A program made the position numbers and the translations under genes. A stretch of 64,000 nucleotides of DNA from Physcomitrium patens (Eukaryota > Streptophyta > Bryopsida > Funariales > Funariaceae): contig NC_037274.1 of NCBI RefSeq assembly GCF_000002425.4, positions 631,919-695,918 of the forward strand. Direction: 5' to 3'. Below are positions 47,601 to 57,053 of the stretch, piece by piece. Every line of letters begins with the position of its first letter. Position 1 is the stretch's first letter. Below the pieces are notes generated by a model that worked only from the letters and a program-made list of their open reading frames with translations, had not been told where the DNA came from and ran no database searches.

Positions 47601-48187
47601 TGACTTGGAATGCCACTTGAAGTCTTTACGTTTTCAGAAATAGGTGCAGCATAAATAGCAAAAGTTGATCCTTCTTTTGCTGCATGTATAAATGCTTTTG
47701 CACCTATCAGTGCGGGTTTTACTATACTAGACTTATAATTTTTTACTTGGTTAGTAGAACTATTAATAACGCTCTGGGAAAAGTCAAGTTTACGCGAATT
47801 CCAATCTATTCGAGGGTTATATTTTTCTAGCCAGGATAAACCTAAAATAACTGGATTGGACGGGGATTTAATTATGTTAAAAGCTATGTAGCTATCATGA
47901 CCGTCTATTGTTACTTTTATAGGATGAGTTTCATGAGTGACATCTTTAGAAGACAAGGGACGACCATCTATGACTTTTACATGTACTGGTTTAGGTTTCT
48001 GTACAAAGGGTATTTTACGACTTTTAACAAATTGTTCATCTAAAAAACATGCTGAGGCTCCCGAATCTAATAAAGCAGAGACTTTGTAATTCTTAGGTCC
48101 TAAATATAAGTCTATTATAAAACAAGGAGAGGGTTCTGAGGAGAGGATAGGACCTTCATTAGGAATTGTACAAGGTTCCAGCTGCAC
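44699..48187 (-). pseudogene. Pol of A1: protease, RT, RNase H, integrase, chromodomain
   Basis: One frame of 1,163 codons broken only by two TAA codons (45425-45427 and 44909-44911, both at sites that read CAA or CAG in relatives). Residues approximate: protease LLDSGAS 39-45; [21 protein letters not shown] near 270 and YYLDDILIYS near 377; RNase H ETDASDFALGAVLS near 527 and [10 protein letters not shown] near 599; integrase HHCC finger ending CDICSRSK near 785, catalytic Asp in MDFIIDLP and in ISDRGTQF, Glu in QTERVN; GPY/F-like [18 protein letters not shown]; chromodomain FEVEEILDSRRRRNKLEYLV then HWRGYDISERTWKP near 1105-1145. The -1 frame is open about 60 nt upstream of 48187, overlapping gag. 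As it stands the integrase is cut just after its last catalytic Glu. Confidence 0.9.
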
Positions 48188-48192
48188 GGTCC

Positions 48193-49197
48193 CTATTGTA
48201 GCTGGACGAATCCGTTTTCTGACATGTTGTCTTCTTTGACCGTCGTACCCCTCATTTTATAGTTGCGTCGTTTCTTTGGACAATGTTGAGCAGTGTGCTT
48301 AGGTTCTCCGCAATATAAACATAATCCTTCTTGATGACGACGAATCTTTTCTTGCTCAGTTAGAGGTTTAAAACGTACCGCGTCAATTTGCATGTCTTTT
48401 ACTTCCGAATGTACGTTTGGCAAAGATGTTGATGTTGCCATTGAGTAATAACGTTGAGGTTCCCGTGAATGATTCTCAGATCGAAATTCGAAAAGTCGAT
48501 TATCACATTTTACCGCAAAATCGATTGCTTGACTCAAAGTTTGAGGATCAGGTAAGTTGAGCATCAATTTCTTTACTTCGTATTGCAATCCATAAAGAAA
48601 TTGACTAATGAGTGCAGCATCATCCCACTTGATGTCAATTGCAAGTTGTTGAAATTGTGAAGCATACACTGTTACTGAGCGATTTCTTTGTCGCAGAATT
48701 CGGATCTTATTTGTTGCAACACGAGTTGCATCGTGTTCACCATACATAGATTGAAACTCCGCCAAAAAAGCTTCCAAATTGTCCAATATTGGATTTCGTT
48801 GTTCAAGAAAAGACGAAAACCATGATAATGCAGAACCAGAAAGTAGAGTGCCAATAAACCTGACTTGTGATCCTGGAGTTGGATAGCTTTGCGGTTGAAG
48901 TTCAATTGCCAATTGTACTTGATTGATGAACCCTCGAAACTTAGATCTCGTACCATCAAATTTCTCGGGTAAGGCAATTCTTGGTTCTCTAGTGCTTACA
49001 GGGTGTTGTACAATTGGAGAAGGAATGTGATTTGTTGTAGATGTTGAAGCAGCTCCGATCATCTCTATATCCCCACTTTCTGCTATTCTTGTTCTTTCAT
49101 GTGTTGGTGAATTGAGTTGATGCATCGCAAGCATTAACTCCCTCATTTGCTCTTGCATTTGTGCCATTGCACTCTTCATTTCAACAAGCTCTGCCAT
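48193..49197 (-). CDS. Gag of chromovirus A1, 334 aa, intact
   Basis: Particle protein. Start chosen at 49197 (MAELVEMKSAMAQ) because A2 starts at the matching Met; a 12-codon longer frame begins at 49233. Helical N-terminus (MAQMQEQMRELMLAMHQL), gag core from about residue 85 (LPEKFDGTRSKFRGFINQ to YGLQYEVKKLMLNLPDPQ) and a CCHC zinc knuckle CLYCGEPKHTAQHC near residue 295 for RNA binding, followed by basic KKRRNYK. Ends TAG at 48193-48195; pol overlaps in the -1 frame. No stop or frame break, unlike all other gag copies here. Confidence 0.9.
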   Translation of the reverse strand: MAELVEMKSAMAQMQEQMRELMLAMHQLNSPTHERTRIAESGDIEMIGAASTSTTNHIPSPIVQHPVSTREPRIALPEKFDGTRSKFRGFINQVQLAIELQPQSYPTPGSQVRFIGTLLSGSALSWFSSFLEQRNPILDNLEAFLAEFQSMYGEHDATRVATNKIRILRQRNRSVTVYASQFQQLAIDIKWDDAALISQFLYGLQYEVKKLMLNLPDPQTLSQAIDFAVKCDNRLFEFRSENHSREPQRYYSMATSTSLPNVHSEVKDMQIDAVRFKPLTEQEKIRRHQEGLCLYCGEPKHTAQHCPKKRRNYKMRGTTVKEDNMSENGFVQLQ

Positions 49198-49233
49198 AAT
49201 GACACTAAGAAAAATTTGTTTGATACTGCTCAA

Positions 49234-49405
49234 GACAAAAGAAAAGAAAGACTTGATAACAAAGAAGATACTAAGAACAATATCAGTTTAGAAGTGGGTA
49301 ATCCGCAAACTTCTAATACGCTTATGTCTTGTCAAGAGAAAGGGGTAATCCACTCTCACTCAAGAAAAACAAAGCTCTGATATTGTAAGTGTACTCTTGT
49401 CAATC
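49234..49405 (-). promoter_or_regulatory. A1 leader: self-complementary primer site and hairpins
   Basis: Plus-strand 49393-49403 reads ACTCTTGTCAA (sense TTGACAAGAGT), two bases inside the 5' LTR and perfectly complementary to the presumed RNA 5' end in the LTR. Next, sense CAATATCAGAGC (49374-49385) resembles an initiator-Met tRNA primer site but lacks the TGG needed for the tRNA CCA end. Hairpin 49288-49316 has 8-bp arms TTAGAAGT/ACTTCTAA around GGATTACCC. A second GGATTACCC with weaker arms lies at 49336-49357. Confidence 0.7.
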
Positions 49406-49955
49406 TGTCAAGGATAAAGACTCGATGAGGGAAAATATACAAAAAGGCTATCTCGATATAATAAGTCAAAATATAAACAAGTAGGTATATTAAAAGGAAA
49501 CTGGAATGGCTATTGCCACAAGACAAGAAACTAAAGACTCTTGAACCTGGACTAGAAGCAAGAAAGGAGTTGACAAGAGTGAAGAAGCCTTCACTCTTGT
49601 CTCTATATATACTATCTAACTAGGAGCTACGTGGCGACGTTCTATAGGACCTCCAATATGTGTTGACTTTGTAGGACACATGCCTTGACTTACAAGGCAA
49701 GTTTTTCTACGTGTGGGCCACATAATTAGCTTGATCTTCAAGCTAACAACATGTGTGGCACATGGCCAACTTGTTGACCACGTTTCTAATCCAAAAAGTC
49801 AATTAAAGACACCTATGAAGTCAAAGCAGCGTCTAGGAAGTTTCTAGGAAGCTTCTATATTAAATATTATAGAATTAATTTACTTTTATCTACTTTTACT
49901 TACTTCTACCTATTTCTATATGTAATTATTAGCTTACATGATTATGGCCGTGACA
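49406..49955 (-). repeat. 5' LTR of A1, with promoter
   Basis: 550 bp, TGTCACGG to TCCTTGACA in sense. TATA box TATATATA at 49604-49611. A perfect 30-bp inverted repeat 49572-49601 (13-bp arms GACAAGAGTGAAG, 4-base centre) lies below it. The RNA start is inferred at about 49580, 31 bases from the TATA start. Confidence 0.95.
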
Positions 49956-50454
49956 TTATGTCACTAAAGAAAACTAGAAAGTCACTCAAAAGGTAATATA
50001 ATATCAACTAGAATTACTATTGTCAAAAATAAAAAGACTAGAAAGACTTGAAATAAGACTAAAGACTAGAACAACATTGACAAAAGTGAAGAAGGCTTCA
50101 CTCTTGCCTCTATATATACTCTTAACTAGGAGGTACATGACAATATCCTATAGGACCTCTAAAACATGTTGACTTTGCTAGCTACATGTCTTAACTTGCA
50201 AGGCAAGTTCTCTAAGTATGCATCATATAATTAGCTTGTTTAACAAGCTATTATGTGGAGTTAACTTGTTTCACAAGCTACCAACACATGGTGAACTTGT
50301 TGGCCAAGTTTCTAACCTACAAACACATCTAAAGTCAAAACCATATTTATGAAGCTTGTAAGAAGCTTCATAAATGACTTTATGAAATTAATCTATATTT
50401 ACCTACTTCTACCTAATCACATAAGTAATTATTGAGATAAATATATATGTCTAT

Positions 50455-51592
50455 TGTTATATTATAAATTCCTATAATATGTAAAAATTACTTAATATAT
50501 ATTATATGTTAATTAATCTATATGGATGTTAGAGTGGTTAGTAGATTAAATTAAAAGTAATTGATATAAAAAACTTTATTTTGTTATTTTACTTATTTTG
50601 ATTTTGATATTAAAACAAATATAGGATCTAAATGTTTAGTATGAAGCCTTGGGAGAAGGTAGAAGCCTTAGGATGAAAATCTAAAATAGTAGGAGGCCAA
50701 TTGAGAGAGATGAAAGCAAGGCATGGTCGGATGAAGGCAAGGAATGGATACCTTCATTCCTATTGGTCGAAAGCCATGTCCAATAGCCTTCAAGAAAACT
50801 GCTTGAGGCTTTATTAGGATTTAGGATTTTTTATTCGAGGTCATTTGAGCTTTGGAGGCTAGGATTAGTAAGTTTAGGTTTTTGAGTATGGATTGGATGC
50901 AAATTTTATGTGATTTGGATTTTTATGAAAGAATTATTGGTGCTCATAGTTAAGGTGTCAATTTCATATCTATTGTCACTCTTTAAGGCATAACATATGT
51001 TTACAAAGAGCAACAAAAAATTGGTGATTGGGATTGAAAAAAATACTTTTTTAACTATACTTTTTATGTAATGTTTAATGATTTTGGAATTTAGATGAAG
51101 AAGTTATAGAGAGTTAAAGTCAGTGTATCCAAATCAAAGGCAATAAATAAGTGATTTTATTCATAGTAATGGTTAGAACCATATTTAGAGTTTTTGGACA
51201 AATTTTTAGCTCAAACCATTTGAAGATGATGGATTATTGTATTAAAAAGCTAGAAAAACAAATATTTTTTTATTTGAGTGCTTATTTGTGAGATATAATA
51301 AAAATTGCTTGAAGATGTATAAAAACTAGGATTTGAAGCTACTATTAGCATTTTAGTGATATCTTAAGTTCTGCAAAGAATTCGGAGTCAAAATTTGATG
51401 TGGTATTTGTTAAAAGTACATCAATACTTTATATAAATTTTGAGTATGTTTAAACAATCTGATTAGAAGATATGAATTTTTGAAGTTTAGAAATAATATT
51501 TTCAAAGGATATTTAAAGATTCAAAGGTTTTATCATATTTTGGATGTTTTGGGAACTTCAGACTTATATAATTAGCATAATAGTACTTAAAA

Positions 51593-51634
<42 letters not shown>

Positions 51635-51723
51635 TGGTCTTTCTTATCTCAAGACTTGATTGAACAATTAGGGACAACTAAGAATCCTATGCTTTTTTGA
51701 GGCAAACTCTCTCTATTCTGACA
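50455..51723 (-). repeat. Solo LTR D3 (1,269 bp)
   Basis: D-family sequence in reverse orientation inside the 3' LTR of element E. Sense start TGTCAGAATAG, sense end ATATAACA. Flanked by CTAT and CCAT (4 bp, one transition). Shares with D1 the AGAGAGTTTGCC start region and the CCAAGGCTTCATACTAAACATT-type U5 region (near 50635). (TA)n at 51598-51630. Confidence 0.7.
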
Positions 51724-51772
51724 CCATGACATTACTTCCCCTTCTTGAGACAAATTCCTTGAAGAATGGTCT

Positions 51773-52195
51773 TTATATATTGAAAAAGTCCAAAATACAA
51801 CAGGTTATATGTGCCACATATTTTGATCTTTGTTCTTTTTAAAGATGGTTGATAGGCCTTCTTCGCCATCAATAGTATCCTATATTAAAGCAAAAAGACT
51901 ACCTTGATATTTGGTCATTGTTGAGGCCTTCATAACTTCTTTCAAATAAAATATTTGAAACACCATCAAGAATTGTTCCTACCTCTAATAAAATCACCAA
52001 ACATTGGAAGTCTCTTCCAAAGTCATGATATTGAATATGTTGCATCTCACCATCTATTTGAAGAAAAACATGTCGTTCTTGAAGATCTTCATCTCGATTT
52101 TGTTATCTTGAAAGTTGTGACAATCGTAATATCTCATATGGTATGTCCGCAATTGAAAGCTCTTGAATTGAATCTATTGGTTATTGATTTTCCAT
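51773..52195 (-). pseudogene. ORF3 of element E
   Basis: Exactly 423 nt from ATG (52195) to the terminal ATA TAA, the same length as in A1, F and G. It contains stops, including one a few codons after the start. The worn conserved block lies near 51855-51895. Function unknown. Confidence 0.7.
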
Positions 52196-52289
52196 CTCTT
52201 TAGTGTCACAAATATACACAAGCTACAAAAAATGATAGAAAATAGAGTATTATGTTCTTTTGGTCTTGTTTCTTTTATAACAAAGATTT

Positions 52290-55200
52290 AGTATTTTTCA
52301 TCTTAATTTTGATGGATGTCATTGATGAAAGGATTCAACTTTCTTTCTTGTATTTGCAAGATTCTTTGATGGCTTCCATGTATATTCACTAATATCATAT
52401 CCACGCCAATGAACAAGATATTCTAACCTATTTTGGCACTACCTTGAGTTTAAGACTTCTTCCACCTCAAACACTTGATTAATATCCACTTCTATAGGAA
52501 GAAGTGGTATTTATCTTTGTTTTGAGATATTTACTATCTTATATAGCTTAAAAAGAGACATGTGAAATACAGAGTAGATCTTCATAGATTTTGATAGATA
52601 TAAATGATAAGCAATAGGATTGATTTATTCACAAATAGAAAAAGGTTCCAACCTATAATAGTCTAACTTATCACAAGGATGAGTAGTCTTGATATTGCGA
52701 TGAAGTAATCATACCTTCTCACCTACATTAAATTGTGCTTGCTCTTTGCAATAGGCATCCGCATTAGTCTTTTGTCATTCTTGGACTTCCTTTAATTGTG
52801 TTTTCATTGTTGCATGTAGCTCTAACAAAGGATTTGCTAAATCTTTTGTTGTAAGATTATGAACTTTTGAAAAGTCAAAAATATCAAGTCATGAATGATA
52901 ACCATAATTAAAAAAAAAGAAGGTGTTTATTGAGTAGAACAATGTACCAAATTATTGTATGCAAACTCTGCCAATGACAAAAGAGTTTTTCAATTATCTT
53001 GATGATAGTTGATGGTACACTTCAAATACTAATTCAAAACTTGATTCACGTATTTTGTTTGCCCATCAATTTGAAGATGAAAAGTTGAAGAGAACTTTAT
53101 GTCCACGTTTAAAATCTAAATAAGAATTCTTTAAATTTAATATAATATTTTTTAAGAATCTATGATAGTAATAGATATTATAAATAAAAAACTTAGTTGT
53201 TTCTTTACTTGAAATAGATTTTGTATTTAGTACAAAATGTTCTATTTGGATGAAGTAATCTACGATTATGAATATGAAATCATGTGAACTTGAAACTGAT
53301 AGATTTGTGAAAAAATCCATAGAAAGAGAAGACCATGGTTGTTCTGGAATAGATAATGATTGAAATAATCTATAAGGTTGATGACAAGGAGCATTGGATC
53401 TTGAACAAGTATTGCATGATTATACAAAGTTTTTGACTGCCTTCTACATTTGAGGCTACCAAAAATCTCTTGATATTAGCTGCAAAGTCTTATTGTATCG
53501 AAAATGTCTAGTTACTAAAAAATCATGATGAGCTTGAAGGACACATAATCGTACCTCGTCTTTTAGAATATATAGGTAATTTTTGAAATATAGTAGGTTA
53601 TTTTTGAACTCAAAATTTGAATTGTCATAGGATTTAAAAAAAATATTCTTAATATCATGAACAAGAAGAATGAGAGGACATACTAGATTGAATTTGCATG
53701 ACAAAGGTTGAATCAACAATCAGTATTGATTTTTTTAGTTAAAGATGAAAATGCTCAAGTTTCAAGAAAATCTTTCTTTGTTGATTAGAAGATGCATCTC
53801 TTTTTTTTGGTATAAGATAAGCATATCAAAAAAGGGTGTTTGATAGATCTTGTTATTTTTTGAGTTAATAAGTAATCTTGAAATTGAATCTAGATAAAGA
53901 CATGTTCCAACAAGCTTGACAACAATTCAAAACACAAGCTGATATGAAATACTTGAGGTTCTTATGATCCGTATACACAATGACTAGCTTGAAGCACCTT
54001 TTAGATAATGATGCCATTCTTGAAATGAATCCACAATTGTAAAGAGCTCTTTGTCATGGATCTCATAATAAATCTCAACTACTAAAAATTTTTCAAAATG
54101 GAAAGCTATTGCATAGAGTTTGTCATCTATTCCCATTTATAATAATATGGTATCCATAGCAAAGTTTGACGCATCTGTTATTATAAAAAATACCTTGAAA
54201 AAGTCAATACAATGCAAGATTGGTGCAAAAGTAAATTCTTCCTTTAGAGCATCAAATGATGCTTCTGCTTCTTTATTCCACTCAAGTTTGTCTTTACAAA
54301 TCAAACATATAAGTGGATTTACAACTTGAGAAAAGTTCTTAATGAGGATTCAATAGTAATTAACAAAGCTTAAAAAGCATTGCACATTTCGTACTGTTCT
54401 TGAAATCTTCCAATCTATGATAGTTTAGACCTTCTTAGGATCTATTTTAAGGCCTTTGTTCGAAATGATGTATCCTAAAAAGTCAACTTGAATAATATGG
54501 AATACATACTTTTTCAACTTGGCATATAATATTACATCTTTAAGTTTCTGTAATAGACAATGAACATGAAGTTTATATTCCTCTCTATTCTTAAAATAGA
54601 TTAGAATGTCGTCTAAATAGAAAATGATAAAATCATCTAGAAACTTAAGAAAAAATATTATTCATAAGATGTTGAAAAATTGCTGATGCATTCGTGAGTG
54701 TAAAAGGCATGACATTATATTCAAAATGTCCATACGTAGTTTAAAAAGCAGTCTTCAATTCATCAATTATTTTGATATGAACTAAGTTACATGCTCCTCG
54801 TAGATCTATTTTGGTATAGATCTTTGCTTAATTGAGTTGGTCAAGAATTCTTGAAATCAAAAGAAAAGGATATCTATTCTTGATGGTGATCTTATTGAGT
54901 TGTCAATAAACCATACATTCATAGAGATTCATCTTTCTTCTTTATAAATAAGATAGGAGCTTCGGCTGGAGATTTAGAATGGCATATGAAGTTCTTTACA
55001 AAGTTTTCATTAATGTATTCTTTTAATACAGCCAACTCATTCTATAATAAGCTATAGATTGGTCCAAATAGTTGTTTAGCTCTTTCTTACAAATTAATTG
55101 TACAATCATAAGGTCGATGTTCTAAAAAAGCATTTATATTTTTTTTTCAAAAACATCTTCGAATTCTTCATATTGGCTAAGAATACTCCTTGATATTTTT

Positions 55201-55745
55201 TCATCATTAGAAGTAGGCCTAGTATATATAGTAAAAGATGATCCTTCTTTTGCAACATGCATGATAGCTCTTGCATCTATCAATAAAGGTTTAGAAGTAT
55301 TAGACTTTTATATTTCTACTTTGCTAACTTAATCTTGGATTATACTACTAGAAAGATTAAGGTTACAAAAAATCTAATCTATTTGAGGGTTATATTTTTC
55401 TAGCCACAATAATCTTAAAATAATTGGATTTGAGAAAAATCTTATTATATTGAATACTACTATGTTTTATGATCTTTAATTGTTACATCTAAAAGAATAG
55501 TCTCATAGATTAGATTTTTATTAGACAACGAATGACCATCTATGACTTTTGCATGTACAGATTTAGTTTTTTTGACTAAAGATATTTTTTGATTTTTGAC
55601 AAAAACTTCATCTATAAAATAGGCTGAGGCTCTTAAATCTAATAAAGCAAGGACTTTGTGATTTTTAGGTCCTAAATATATATCTATTATAAAACAAGAT
55701 AAAGAGTCTTAGAAGAGAATATGACCTTTATTAGATATTACACAT
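52290..55745 (-). pseudogene. Pol of element E
   Basis: Sense order protease (about 55740-55250), RT (about 55050-54500, with a region for PFGLTNAPAAFQ near 54690), RNase H (about 54350-53880), integrase (about 53700-53050; DFFTNLSVSSSHDFIFIIVD near 53260-53320) and chromodomain (52530-52290). Numerous stops and indels. The stretch from 52200 to 53090 is almost identical to element G (33340-34230), so E and G are close sisters. Confidence 0.75.
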
Positions 55746-55779
55746 AATTCCAGCTGCACGGTCCCTATTGTAGCTGAAA

Positions 55780-56799
55780 AAACTTATTTTTTGACACATT
55801 ATCTTCTTTGGTAATTTTGCTCTTCATTTTGTAATTATGTTTCTTCTTAAGACAATGTTAAGTAATGTGCTTAGCTTCTCTATAGTATAAATACAAATCC
55901 TCTTAGCAACATCAAGTCTTTTCTTGCTCTATGAGAATTTTAAAATGTATTATATCAATTTGCATTGATTTTGGCCTTGATGAATATGTTTCAAAAAACT
56001 TGGAAGTTGTCACTATTACTTGACTTGTTCTTCTCCAGCTAAGTCTTTGTTCTTGACGCCTTTTAAATAATCAATTTTTGCATGCAATGGCTTGAGCAAT
56101 AAATTATTTTAAAGATTTTATTTTTGATATTGTTAATAATAAATCTTTGATACTATCCTTTAATTCATATCGAAATTGATTGATGAGTGTTTTTTTATTG
56201 TAGTCCTCATCACAAGCAAGGTTTTGGAATTTAGTAGCATATGTGGTGGCTGATCGTGATTTTTATTATAAAGATAAGAGTTTGGTCTATGCTACTTATT
56301 TTCGATCACTTACTCCAAATGTCGTCGTAAATACTTCTTGGAATGAATTCAAATTATAAAAGAGTTGCAAATATTTTTCTATTAAAGATGCAAACCAAGC
56401 AAGAGCACTTCCTCATAGAAGTGTACTTATGAATCCAACTTGAGCAAATCCGTCAGGATATTGAAAATGATGCAACCTTAGATAGAGCTTGACTTGTTGC
56501 AAATATCCTGAAAATTTTGATCTTGTTCCATCAAACTTCTTAGGTGTACTAATCCTTGTCCCCATCATACTTGTACAAGCAAAATTCTCTGGATTTAGTT
56601 GTGAAGTTGATCTTCTTGCTTCCTTCAATTACACAACTTCATACTACAAACTCTAAACTTTTTCTATAAGTATAGGCATAGTACCTCCATGATTCATGTT
56701 AGAAATACATGAGATTTTTACTCTAAGAATATTGATAAGCTCATGAAGATGTGTACTAGTTATAAATCTATTCTCACTTCCACTAGATGAAGTGTCCAT
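55780..56799 (-). pseudogene. Gag of element E
   Basis: Likely start MDTSSSGSENRF at 56799. Middle part TPKKFDGTRSKFSGYLQQVK near 56500-56545 matches the A1 gag core (EKFDGTRSKFRGFINQVQ). Knuckle region near 55880 is degraded. The N-terminal region differs from A1 and A2, so E carries a diverged gag. Confidence 0.7.
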
Positions 56800-57053
56800 A
56801 ATCTTTTCTTTCATATGCAACTCAAACAAATTCAAAAAGTTAAATTAAAGGAAGGTAGTCTACAACCTCTAATAAAAATTTCTACAAAGAGAGATAATCT
56901 ACTCTCTTTAAAGAAAGATCAGTATTAAAAAATAAGATTTTTTTTTTTTAAAAGGTGGATAGTTCGCAACCTTCAAAATACAAAAATAAAAGTGGAATAA
57001 TCTACTCACTTCTAAAATAAGATAAAAATAGTATATTAGCACTCTTTTCAAAC
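56800..57053 (-). promoter_or_regulatory. Element E leader with two sets of loop hairpins
   Basis: Primer site sense TTGAAAAGAGT, two bases inside the LTR. Perfect 8-bp stem 56886-56909 (AAAGAGAG/CTCTCTTT) around GATTAT. Further copies at about 56954-56975 (AAGGT/ACCTT arms) and 56991-57012 (AAGTG/CACTT arms) suggest that the hairpin pair was duplicated in this copy. Confidence 0.55.

Larger units (their letters stand above)
43591..49955 (-). mobile_element. Young, nearly intact chromovirus A1 (6,365 bp)
   Basis: Two 550-bp LTRs (43591-44140 and 49406-49955) that differ at about three positions by eye, a perfect TTATG duplication (43586-43590 and 49956-49960), gag, pol with chromodomain and ORF3 all in one orientation. 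It was inserted into the 3' LTR of element E. The only coding breaks I find are two TAA codons in pol and one TGA in ORF3. It is the best-preserved member of the lineage in this window. Confidence 0.95.
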
